Assembly (NCBI GenBank): GCA_963578475.1
Contig: CAUZCL010000004.1
Coordinates: 62,001 to 126,000, forward strand
DNA: 64,000 nucleotides
Source of the DNA: SMYC01 sp963578475
GTDB taxonomy: Bacteria; Acidobacteriota; Vicinamibacteria; Marinacidobacterales; SMYC01
Direction of reading: 5' to 3'
Shown here: positions 54,768-62,022 of the stretch, one piece after another
How positions within the stretch are numbered: position 1 is the stretch's first letter
How the letters are laid out: every line of letters starts with the position of its first letter
Made by a program: the position numbers and the translations under genes
The notes under the pieces: model-generated
The model's input: the letters and a program-made list of their open reading frames with translations, nothing else
What the model was told of the DNA's origin: nothing
Databases searched by the model: none

Positions 54768-55020
54768 GACAACATTCGCCAGCCCTAGGGGGGAGAACGG
54801 GCACGACCCCGACCGTCTTCCAACGGTTAGAATTACCTATGAATGCTGTTCCTGTTAACCTAGCGCGATCGTCTTTGTCAAGGTTGGAGTAGTTTCCGAT
54901 AATACCACGCCAAAGCAACGCGCACACCAAACCTGAAACGAACCCAGATCCTCACGCGAAGGCGAGTGAATGTCAAAACCATCGAAGGCGGAGTAATATT
55001 CCTGAATGCTGAATGCTGGG
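54768..55020. other. Intergenic gap, no confirmed gene
   Basis: The gap separates the CHAT-NACHT remnant from the helicase loader. A minus-strand frame continues after the loader start region as FIRDPAFSIQEYYSAFDGFD and ends LSETTPTLTKTIALG at about 54855; it has no ribosome site, so I do not call it. A TTGACA occurs on the minus strand near 54880, with no good -10 for the downstream gene. Confidence 0.3.
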
Positions 55021-55806
55021 TCACGAATGAAAATTTGCTTGCAGCGTGATCTGCCGATAGTCATCGCCTTCGATCCGCACGTCCCGGCACATTTCGTATA
55101 GGCGTGATCGCAGCCGGGCGGTGATGCGATCCGCAAGCGTGGTCCCTGCCGCCCCCATGCGAGCGGATCCTTTGCTGACAGCAACCGGTCCGGTGCTCGT
55201 GGGCTTATCGGAGTAGTTGGTCGTGATGATGGTCAGCTTCTTTTCATTGTAGCGCTGATTGAGGATGTAGAAGAACGTATCGAGAACCCAGAGCGTCGGG
55301 CTTTCCCCTCCAAGGTCGTCGAGCACTAGCGGCTCTGCCTCGAGCACAGGCCTCAAGACCTCCATCTCCGTCGCCGCTGTGTCCGGATGATAGGAGCCTT
55401 TTATCTCGCGCAGCAAAGAGCGAAAGTCGCAAAAAAGTGCCGGCGCCGCAATCTCGCGCTCGAGCAGAATTCGCCGGACCACCGCCACCGAGAGATGGGT
55501 TTTCCCAACTCCCGGCATCCCGCTGAACAAGAGCCCCGCCTCGACATCGGGAAATCGATCCGCCCAACTCTCCGCGATTTTGATCACCCGTACGAGGCTC
55601 GGCTTCAATCCGTCGAAGGGACGCCCTCCGCTTCGCCCGTCGAACGCGCATTCTCGATATCGCGTGGGGACGCCGGCTTTCGCCATCGCAGAGTCGTGGC
55701 GGTCCCCAACCCAACAGGCGCAGCGGATGACCGCGTCGACTCCGTCACGCTCGACGCGCTTCCAGGAAGTGCCAGCGCATTCGGGGCAGTCGGCAGACTC
55801 GCTCAA
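55021..55806 (-). CDS. DnaC/IstB-like AAA+ helicase loader with N-terminal zinc site
   Basis: This 261-residue protein has a Cys cluster at the N-terminus (CPECAGTSW and RCACW) that could bind zinc, and a DnaC-type AAA+ ATPase: Walker A SGMPGVGKTHL (about 96-104), Walker B LVLDDLGGE, and sensor region LTIITTNYSD. It probably loads the replicative helicase, or acts like IstB/DnaI. It overlaps hspR by 4 bases, so replication loading is tied to the heat-shock operon. No transposase is adjacent, which argues against IstB. Confidence 0.8.
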   Translation of the reverse strand: MSESADCPECAGTSWKRVERDGVDAVIRCACWVGDRHDSAMAKAGVPTRYRECAFDGRSGGRPFDGLKPSLVRVIKIAESWADRFPDVEAGLLFSGMPGVGKTHLSVAVVRRILLEREIAAPALFCDFRSLLREIKGSYHPDTAATEMEVLRPVLEAEPLVLDDLGGESPTLWVLDTFFYILNQRYNEKKLTIITTNYSDKPTSTGPVAVSKGSARMGAAGTTLADRITARLRSRLYEMCRDVRIEGDDYRQITLQANFHS

Positions 55807-56234
55807 GAGTCCTTCTTCACGAGATCGCGGGGAGGCAAGCGCACGAGAGCATTCTGGACACGGTCTTTCCAGCCGTCCTCTTGCCGCCCCATCTCCCGCT
55901 GAACGTATTCGATGAACTCGCTGATCTCGCCCTGCATCTTTTCCATCTTCTCCCGCATGTTGAGGATAATCTCCACACCCGCAAGATTGACACCCAAATC
56001 TCGCGTCAAATTCAAAAGCGTCTCGAGCTCACGCAAATCTTCTTCGGAATATAGACGCGTATTGCCTTCGGTGCGCGACGGGGCCAAGAGCCCCTCACGC
56101 TCGTAGAGCCGCAGCGTCTGAGGATGGATGCCGTAGGTCTCGGCGACGGCGCTAATCATGTAGTAGCCCTTGCCCTTGCCGCGATTGCGCGGGCCGTCTG
56201 AGCCCCCGGTTGTGGAGGCCCCCGACTTTTTCAC
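55803..56234 (-). CDS. hspR: MerR-family heat-shock regulator HspR
   Basis: This 143-residue protein has an N-terminal basic tail, a MerR winged-helix (YYMISAVAETYGIHPQTLRL, YEREGLLAPSRTEGN, RLYSEEDLREL) and a helical C-terminus with Met/Glu repeats. Position directly after dnaJ, with a 4-base overlap, matches the dnaK-dnaJ-hspR operons of actinobacteria and some other phyla, where HspR represses its own operon with DnaK as co-repressor. A clear HAIR operator is not seen upstream of dnaK here. Confidence 0.88.
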   Translation of the reverse strand: MKKSGASTTGGSDGPRNRGKGKGYYMISAVAETYGIHPQTLRLYEREGLLAPSRTEGNTRLYSEEDLRELETLLNLTRDLGVNLAGVEIILNMREKMEKMQGEISEFIEYVQREMGRQEDGWKDRVQNALVRLPPRDLVKKDS

Positions 56235-57349
56235 GTCGGTGCCCCTTCTCGGCTCTTGCGGAGCGACTCGCGGGCTTCCATCGGGTTCAACCTGTCGAGC
56301 TCGCGCAAGAGCTCACGGGAGCGATCGTCGTAGACCGTCGGGGTCACGACGTGAATAACGACAAACAGGTCGCCACGACCCCCGGCGCTTCGACGCGAGG
56401 GTGCACCGCGTCCTGCTAGCTTCAGTTTCTGTCCCGACTGCACTCCCGCCGGCACGCGCAACGTGACTTCACCTTCCGGAGTCGGCACATCGAGCTTCGC
56501 ACCGAGCGCCGCTTCGGCAAACGAGACCGGCACGGTGCAAAACAAATTGTCCCCTTTGCGCGAGAACAAAGTGTCTGGCTGGACTTGAACATGGATGTAG
56601 AGATCCCCGGGGCGGCCCGCGCCCCTTCCTTGATTGCCCATTCCTGGAACAGACATTTTGTCTCCATCCGAGACGCCGGCCGGGATCGCCACTGAGATCG
56701 TCTGCTCTTCTGTGGCGCGTCCGCCACCGGCGCAATCGGGGCACTTCTGGCGCGCAACCATGCCCGCGCCTCGGCACTTTTCGCAGGGCTTAGCGAAGAG
56801 CATGAACCCCCGCGTTTGTGTAGCACGGCCGCGCCCACCGCAAGCCGTGCAGGGCCGCGGCTGACTGGCGGGAATGTCCCCGAAACCTTCGCAGGTCTCG
56901 CACGAAACTTGCCGCCCGACACGAAAACGACTCTCGATCCCGTGGAGAGATTCATTGAAGGAGATATTCAAGCGGTGGTGAATGTCCTCTCCATCCAGGC
57001 GATTACTATCGGATCTCGCAGCCGGTCGGCGGAACAAGTCTGGAAAGATGTCTACTTCCCGACGTTCTTCGAGCGAGAAATCGAACCCCTCGAAACCGTA
57101 GCGGGCGGGCTCCGTGTGCGGCGGCGCCTCGGGCTCCGCCCCGATACTGTCGTAGCGCTCGCGGCGTTCCGGATCGACGAGAACTTCGAACGCCTCCGCG
57201 ATTCGCTGGTAGTGGACCGCGGCGACATTGTCTCCAGGATTGATATCGGGGTGGTACTTGCGTGCGAGCTTCCGGAACGCGCGACGGATTTGTGTTCTCG
57301 AGGCGGTCGCCGCCACACCGAGAAGCACGTAATAGTCGTTCCGGGCCAT
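56231..57349 (-). CDS. dnaJ: Chaperone protein DnaJ
   Basis: This 372-residue protein has a J domain (YYVLLGVAATASRTQIRRAF; ARKYHPDINPGD with HPD), a short linker, a zinc-binding domain with four CxxCxGxG-type repeats (CETCEGFG, CTACGGRG, CEKCRGAG, CPDCAGGG) and the C-terminal peptide-binding domains. The classic long Gly/Phe region is short. It stimulates DnaK ATPase. It starts 12 bases after the dnaK stop and overlaps hspR. Confidence 0.95.
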   Translation of the reverse strand: MARNDYYVLLGVAATASRTQIRRAFRKLARKYHPDINPGDNVAAVHYQRIAEAFEVLVDPERRERYDSIGAEPEAPPHTEPARYGFEGFDFSLEERREVDIFPDLFRRPAARSDSNRLDGEDIHHRLNISFNESLHGIESRFRVGRQVSCETCEGFGDIPASQPRPCTACGGRGRATQTRGFMLFAKPCEKCRGAGMVARQKCPDCAGGGRATEEQTISVAIPAGVSDGDKMSVPGMGNQGRGAGRPGDLYIHVQVQPDTLFSRKGDNLFCTVPVSFAEAALGAKLDVPTPEGEVTLRVPAGVQSGQKLKLAGRGAPSRRSAGGRGDLFVVIHVVTPTVYDDRSRELLRELDRLNPMEARESLRKSREGAPT

Positions 57350-57361
57350 GTTCGTTTCTGC

Positions 57362-59260
57362 CTATTTCTTTTCGTCCGGCTCCACGATCTCGGCGTCGAT
57401 GACATCTTCGCCGTCCGACGCGGAACCTTCGGCAGCTTGCGACGCGTCGGCGCCGCTCTCATCGGTTTTTTGGTACATGAACTCGGCAAGCCGGTAGCTC
57501 GCTTTTTGGAGCACCTCCCGAGCGTTGCGAATCCCTTGGACCTCCGTTTCTTTGAGCGCTTTGCGGGCATCCTCGAGCGCCGCCTCGATTTGGGTGGCGT
57601 CCGATTCCGGGATCTTCTCCCGATGCTCGTTCAGAAGTTTCTCGGTCTGATGGATGAGGTTGTCGGTCTCGTTCTTCTCCTCGACTTCCTCGCGACGTTT
57701 CTTGTCGTCCTCGGCATTGAGCTCCGCGGTCTTGCGCATCTCGTCGATTTCTTGGTCGCTGAGCCCGCTCGAGACGGTTATCGTGATCGCCGTCTGCTTG
57801 CTTGTCGCCATATCCTTTGCAGAAACGTTCAAAATTCCGTTCGCGTCGATATCGAACGTGACTTCGATTTGCGGCACGCCGCGCACCGCCGGGGGCAAGC
57901 CCACGAGATGGAATCTTCCGAGTGTGCGGTTATCCGCCGACATCGATCGCTCACCCTGCAGAACGTGAACTTCGACCTGGGTTTGGTTGTCCGCCGCGGT
58001 CGAGAACACTTCGCTTTTCTTGTGGGGAATGGTCGTGTTGCGCTCGATGAGCCTCGTGAACAAGTTGCCGAGCGTCTCGATCCCGAGAGAAAGCGGCGTC
58101 ACGTCGAGGAGCAAAAGGTCTTTGACCTCGCCTCCGAGAACGCCTGCTTGCACAGCGGCGCCGAGAGCAACGACCTCATCGGGATTGACACCCTTATGGG
58201 GCTCTTTGCCGAAAAGCTCCTTCACGGTCTCTTGAACCTTTGGGATTCGGGTCGAGCCGCCGACGAGCACCACCTCGTCGATCTCGGAAGGTTTGATTCC
58301 GGCATCCTCAATCGCCTGCTTGCAAGGCGCGACCGTCTTTTGAACGAGATCGTCGATCAGCTGCTCGAGCTTTGAGCGCGTCAGACGTGCCGAGAGATGT
58401 TTGGGTCCGCTGGAATCAGCCGTGATGAACGGAAGATTGATCTCGGTCTCCATCGTCGAGGAGAGCTCGATCTTCGCTTTTTCCGCGGCTTCCTTGAGAC
58501 GCTGGAGCGCCATCCGGTCTTTCGAAAGGTCCACGCCATCCGAGGCCGAGAACTCATCGATGAGCCAATCGATGATCCCCTGATCGATGTTGTCGCCACC
58601 AAGATGGGTGTCTCCGTTGGTGGACTTGACTTCCACGACGCCTTCTCCCACTTCCAGGATCGAGATGTCGAAGGTGCCGCCGCCGAAATCGAACACAGCG
58701 ATCTTCTCGTCTTTCTTCTTGTCGAGACCGTAGGCAAGCGCCGCCGCCGTGGGCTCGTTGACGAGCCGCATGACTTGGAGGCCTGCGATCTCGCCAGCGT
58801 CTTTGGTCGCCTGGCGTTGGCTGTCATTGAAGTGGGCCGGAACGGTGATCACGGCTTGTTCGACCTTTTCGCCGAGATAATCCTCGGCAGCGGACTTGAG
58901 CTTTTGGAGCACCATCGCGGAGATTTCGGGCGGCGAGTAGTGGTGCCCTTTGATATCCACCCGAGCGTCACCATTTTCTTCCTGGACGACCTTGTAGGGG
59001 ACCATTTGCATTTCTTCAGATACCTCGTCGAAACGACGCCCCATGAAACGCTTGATCGAGAAAATCGTGTTCTCGGGGTTTGTGATAGCTTGTCGCTTGG
59101 CGACTTGTCCTACGAGCCGTTCGTTGCCTTTTGCGAAAGCAACGACGGAAGGCGTCGTGCGACCGCCCTCGGGATTCGTGATGACCGTTGGGTTCCCGCC
59201 TTCCATGACGGCCACGACCGAATTGGTCGTTCCCAGGTCGATCCCGATGATTTTGGACAT
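57362..59260 (-). CDS. dnaK: Chaperone protein DnaK (Hsp70)
   Basis: This 632-residue ATP-dependent chaperone shows IIGIDLGTTNSVVAVMEGG, VPAHFNDSQRQATKDAG, AVFDFGGGTFDISIL, VLVGGSTRIPKVQ, and the substrate-binding part (LLLLDVTPLSLGIETLG). The C-terminal EDVIDAEIVEPDEKK resembles the GrpE/co-chaperone tail. An AAGGAG ribosome site precedes ATG 59260. No grpE lies next to it. It heads the operon dnaK-dnaJ-hspR-helicase loader. Confidence 0.97.
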   Translation of the reverse strand: MSKIIGIDLGTTNSVVAVMEGGNPTVITNPEGGRTTPSVVAFAKGNERLVGQVAKRQAITNPENTIFSIKRFMGRRFDEVSEEMQMVPYKVVQEENGDARVDIKGHHYSPPEISAMVLQKLKSAAEDYLGEKVEQAVITVPAHFNDSQRQATKDAGEIAGLQVMRLVNEPTAAALAYGLDKKKDEKIAVFDFGGGTFDISILEVGEGVVEVKSTNGDTHLGGDNIDQGIIDWLIDEFSASDGVDLSKDRMALQRLKEAAEKAKIELSSTMETEINLPFITADSSGPKHLSARLTRSKLEQLIDDLVQKTVAPCKQAIEDAGIKPSEIDEVVLVGGSTRIPKVQETVKELFGKEPHKGVNPDEVVALGAAVQAGVLGGEVKDLLLLDVTPLSLGIETLGNLFTRLIERNTTIPHKKSEVFSTAADNQTQVEVHVLQGERSMSADNRTLGRFHLVGLPPAVRGVPQIEVTFDIDANGILNVSAKDMATSKQTAITITVSSGLSDQEIDEMRKTAELNAEDDKKRREEVEEKNETDNLIHQTEKLLNEHREKIPESDATQIEAALEDARKALKETEVQGIRNAREVLQKASYRLAEFMYQKTDESGADASQAAEGSASDGEDVIDAEIVEPDEKK

Positions 59261-59312
59261 GGGTGCTCCTTCTCTGTTTCTCTGGATTCAGACAGAGATT
59301 CAGTCAAACAAA

Positions 59313-59341
59313 ACCATACGATATGAGTCCGATTTTGTCAA
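59313..59341 (-). promoter_or_regulatory. Sigma-70-type promoter of the dnaK operon
   Basis: On the minus strand TTGACA (59341-59336, perfect) and TATGGT (59318-59313, four of six) are separated by 17 bases and lie about 55 bases before the dnaK ATG. A housekeeping-type promoter fits an operon controlled by a repressor such as HspR rather than by an alternative sigma factor. Confidence 0.6.
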
Positions 59342-59346
59342 TTTTC

Positions 59347-59366
59347 TTGTCTCGAAACGAAGACAA
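59347..59366. promoter_or_regulatory. Operator-like palindrome upstream of the dnaK promoter
   Basis: TTGTCT and its complement AGACAA flank a CG-rich centre (TTGTCTCGAAACGAAGACAA on the plus strand), just upstream of the dnaK -35 box. The position suits a regulator site, but the sequence is not the HAIR consensus of HspR or the CIRCE element of HrcA. The 282-base gap holds no gene. Confidence 0.4.
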
Positions 59367-59542
59367 TGTTGTCCCCGAAGGGTGACCTCGATCACATTTC
59401 GACCACGAGTATGGTCTCACGCAACCTCTTTGTTACCAACTCTTTCAATCATTTGCCCGCGCGGACGGCTCCGTGGTATAGAGATTGCACGTGAGATGAT
59501 TGGGCGTTTCGGGCGCCCGTTCATTCTCAGGAGGATCGGGAA

Positions 59543-61708
59543 ATGACGAGGAAAGCATCTGTTCTCGGTATTTGTACGCTGATAGGGCTCGCCGCTCTGC
59601 CAGTCACGAGCCTCGCTCAGGAATATTCTTACGAGAACGCCTACATCCACTACGTCGACGGAGACGTCACGCTGCAACGAGCGACGGAACCCGAGCCCGA
59701 GCCCGGAGCCATCAACGTTCCCATACTTTCGGGAGATCGGCTCTGGACCCATGCGAGCTCGCGTGTGGTTGTCCGTTTCGGCGACGGTACAGTCCTTCGC
59801 CTCGACGAAAGCACGAAAGTCGACTTCGTCGCTTTCGATGGCGAGCCCAACATCGTGCTGTGGAACGGAAGCGCCATCCTGAAACTCGGCGCCAGCAGCG
59901 CAAAGCCTCGCATCGACTCCCCCGCCGGAAGTGTCTATCCGCTATCTGAAGGTGTCTATCGCATCGATGTGCACGACGGCACGACCGTGACGCTATCCGT
60001 GTTACTAGGCCGCGCGGAGCTCGCGAGCACCGAAGGCTCCGTCCTCGTCAGCGCAGACGAGCAAAGCTTTGTCGAGGCGTCCCAAGAACCGCGGTCCCCT
60101 TCTACGCCGCTGGCCTTCGACGTGGCGAGCGGCGACGCTTTCGACCGATGGAGCGCAGAGAGGGATCTCTACCAACCTCGACGACGCGAAGTGCCTCTCG
60201 CCGAAGTTCCCGAAGAGGCCCATCACTACGTCGACGAGCTGAGCGAGCACGGCGAGTGGCGGGAGAACGAAGAGCAAGGTTATGCCTGGTACCCGAGCGT
60301 GAGCGTCGGGTGGGCGCCTTACCGTTACGGCCGTTGGGGCTACACGAATTACGGCTATACGTGGATCTCCTACGAGCCATGGGGATGGGCGCCTTATCAC
60401 TACGGTCGCTGGGGTTACAATCACCACGGATGGCATTGGGTTCCCGGTCACCATTGGGGACCTGCTTGGGTCTCCTTCGCCATCGGATCCTCGTGGGTCG
60501 GTTGGAGCCCGCTCGGCTATTACGGCGGCCCTGTTTTTTCTTACGCCTCCCTCCACCACGGGTACAACAATCACGGCTATAACGGCCGCAACCGTGGCGC
60601 CCGTTACCGTGGCGGCACAGCTGTTCCGCGCCACATCGACGACGATGGTGCCGGATGGAACTTCACAAATACGAATAACTTCGGACGCCGTGGGCGACAG
60701 GCCCGGCTGCGCGTGGACCAAGTTCGTGCGACGTCGGGCGCTGCCGCACTCCACGCAAACGCCGCCGTCTTGGATCGAAACTTGACGCCTCATGCGCTCG
60801 ACGCGCGTGGCAGTGCTCAGGGAAGGCTGGGACGATCTCGAGGTGTAATCCTCCGCGCAGCGCGAACGCCGAGCGCACGACCCCGGACCGCTTCGCCCGG
60901 GACGAGCTTGCAGCGGGCGCAGAATCTCGTCAGCAGAGAGAACACGACAGTGATCCGGCGCAGCAACACGACCGAGCGCGCCGCGGCTCGAAGATTAAGC
61001 GCGGGCCGCTCCGGCACGATGAGGCGCGGGGCGTCGAGCACAACCCTGAGGGCGATCACTAGAAGTGGGTCTCAAGAACGCGACGAGAGCCAAACGACGA
61101 CGCACACTTTTCGCACCCCCAACGCGACGGGCAGTTGGTCCGGAAACCGCACCGAGCGCGCAACATCCACCGGCACTCCACGCACGCCCGCGGCAGCGAC
61201 CACTCAGCCTACAACACGCTCGAGGAATCGGTCCGCGCGCGTCACGACACCCCGCACGCCCACCACGACGGGCAGTCGTTCCGCGAATAGATCGCGTAAC
61301 CGCACCGAACGTGCAACGCCCACCCGCACATTTCGCACGCCGAGCTCAGGTAGCGCCACGCGTTCCAACCGTTTGGGAACCACCACGCGTTCCAACCGTT
61401 TGGGAACCACCACGCGTTCCAACCGCTCGGGCACCACCACGCGTTCCAACCGCTCAGGTTTCCGGACACGACAGCGCCGTGCACCAGCCGCACCACGCCC
61501 CAGGTCGAGCACACCGCGTGGGACCACGAGAGGCACTCGCGGCACCACGCGAAGCCGACCATCTGGCATGAGCTCGACCGCAAGACCGTCACGCGGCGGG
61601 TCAGCTACCCGGGGCACACGCTCATCCTCGCGCCCGTCGTCGTCCCGTGGCACCCGAGGCTCCCAAAGCCGAGGCTCAGCCCGCTCCCGAAGCAACAACA
61701 ATCTCTAG
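59543..61708 (+). CDS. FecR-like/DUF6600 secreted protein with Arg-Ser-Thr-rich tail
   Basis: This 721-residue protein begins with a signal peptide (ASVLGICTLIGLAALPVTSL). A FecR-like beta domain (about 30-190: VDGDVTLQRATE, SGDRLWTHASSRVVVRFGDG, LRLDESTKVDFVAF) is followed by DUF6600-type Trp/Tyr/His repeats (about 240-350: GYAWYPSVSVGWAPYRYGRW, GWAPYHYGRWGYNHHGWHW). From about 440 onward the chain is disordered and very basic (Arg, Ser, Thr, Gly), with short repeats such as RSNRLGTTT. DUF6600 proteins are secreted in Acidobacteriota, with unknown function; the tail could bind polyanions. Confidence 0.75.
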   Translation: MTRKASVLGICTLIGLAALPVTSLAQEYSYENAYIHYVDGDVTLQRATEPEPEPGAINVPILSGDRLWTHASSRVVVRFGDGTVLRLDESTKVDFVAFDGEPNIVLWNGSAILKLGASSAKPRIDSPAGSVYPLSEGVYRIDVHDGTTVTLSVLLGRAELASTEGSVLVSADEQSFVEASQEPRSPSTPLAFDVASGDAFDRWSAERDLYQPRRREVPLAEVPEEAHHYVDELSEHGEWRENEEQGYAWYPSVSVGWAPYRYGRWGYTNYGYTWISYEPWGWAPYHYGRWGYNHHGWHWVPGHHWGPAWVSFAIGSSWVGWSPLGYYGGPVFSYASLHHGYNNHGYNGRNRGARYRGGTAVPRHIDDDGAGWNFTNTNNFGRRGRQARLRVDQVRATSGAAALHANAAVLDRNLTPHALDARGSAQGRLGRSRGVILRAARTPSARPRTASPGTSLQRAQNLVSRENTTVIRRSNTTERAAARRLSAGRSGTMRRGASSTTLRAITRSGSQERDESQTTTHTFRTPNATGSWSGNRTERATSTGTPRTPAAATTQPTTRSRNRSARVTTPRTPTTTGSRSANRSRNRTERATPTRTFRTPSSGSATRSNRLGTTTRSNRLGTTTRSNRSGTTTRSNRSGFRTRQRRAPAAPRPRSSTPRGTTRGTRGTTRSRPSGMSSTARPSRGGSATRGTRSSSRPSSSRGTRGSQSRGSARSRSNNNL
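61358..61456 (+). repeat. 27-bp in-frame tandem repeat
   Basis: The unit starts ACGCGTTCCAACCGTTTGGG and recurs at 61358, 61385, 61412 and (partly) 61439, encoding TRSNRLGTT-type nonapeptides. The first two units are identical and later ones differ by a few bases. Because the unit is a multiple of three, copy number can change without a frameshift. This is coding repetition, not a CRISPR. Confidence 0.85.
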
Positions 61709-61732
61709 ACGCCATAAGATCGAACAAAAGAT

Positions 61733-61913
61733 CTAGCCAGGTAAACCTGAAAGCGTTCTAAATCCAAACCACACAGCTGACTCTTATCCCCACATCCCCT
61801 TGCCTTTAAAAACGCCGCTAAAAGCAAGGAGATGTGGGGATAGGAGGGGATGTGGGGATAAGAAAGAATTTGCTTCAGAACGTGGTACCAAATCCTCGGT
61901 TCTGACGGGTTAG
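61733..61913. repeat. Dispersed repeat copy C with internal inverted repeats
   Basis: The left end (61733-61765) reads CTAGCCAGGTAAACCTGAAA, then GCGTTCTAAATCC; the right end (61890-61913) reads AAATCCTCGGTTCTGACGGG then TTAG, as in copy A. Inside, CTTATCCCCACATCCCC (61783-61799) pairs perfectly with 61846-61862, and GATGTGGGGAT recurs between them. The 314-base gap between the DUF6600 and sppA genes contains nothing else recognisable. Confidence 0.7.
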
Positions 61914-62022
61914 GGGCTAAGCCGGCAAGTAGAGCTCCTCTCTTCTTGCTTTTCTTCTCTTTGCAGCTTTGCGGCTTTGCGTTTCGCTTTCCTTATTTTG
62001 ATCTTTCTTGAGCTTTGACGCT

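Noticed and set aside
54855..55030. Small minus-strand ORF after the helicase loader start region
   Set aside because: No ribosome site and its N-terminal half is the shadow of the helicase loader; left as uncertain intergenic DNA.
56816..58375. 519-codon plus-strand open frame opposite dnaJ and dnaK
   Set aside because: Antisense shadow of two firmly identified chaperone genes; long open antisense frames are expected in GC-rich coding DNA.
61358..61456. CRISPR-like array
   Set aside because: Units are contiguous 27-bp repeats with no spacers and lie in frame inside a protein.
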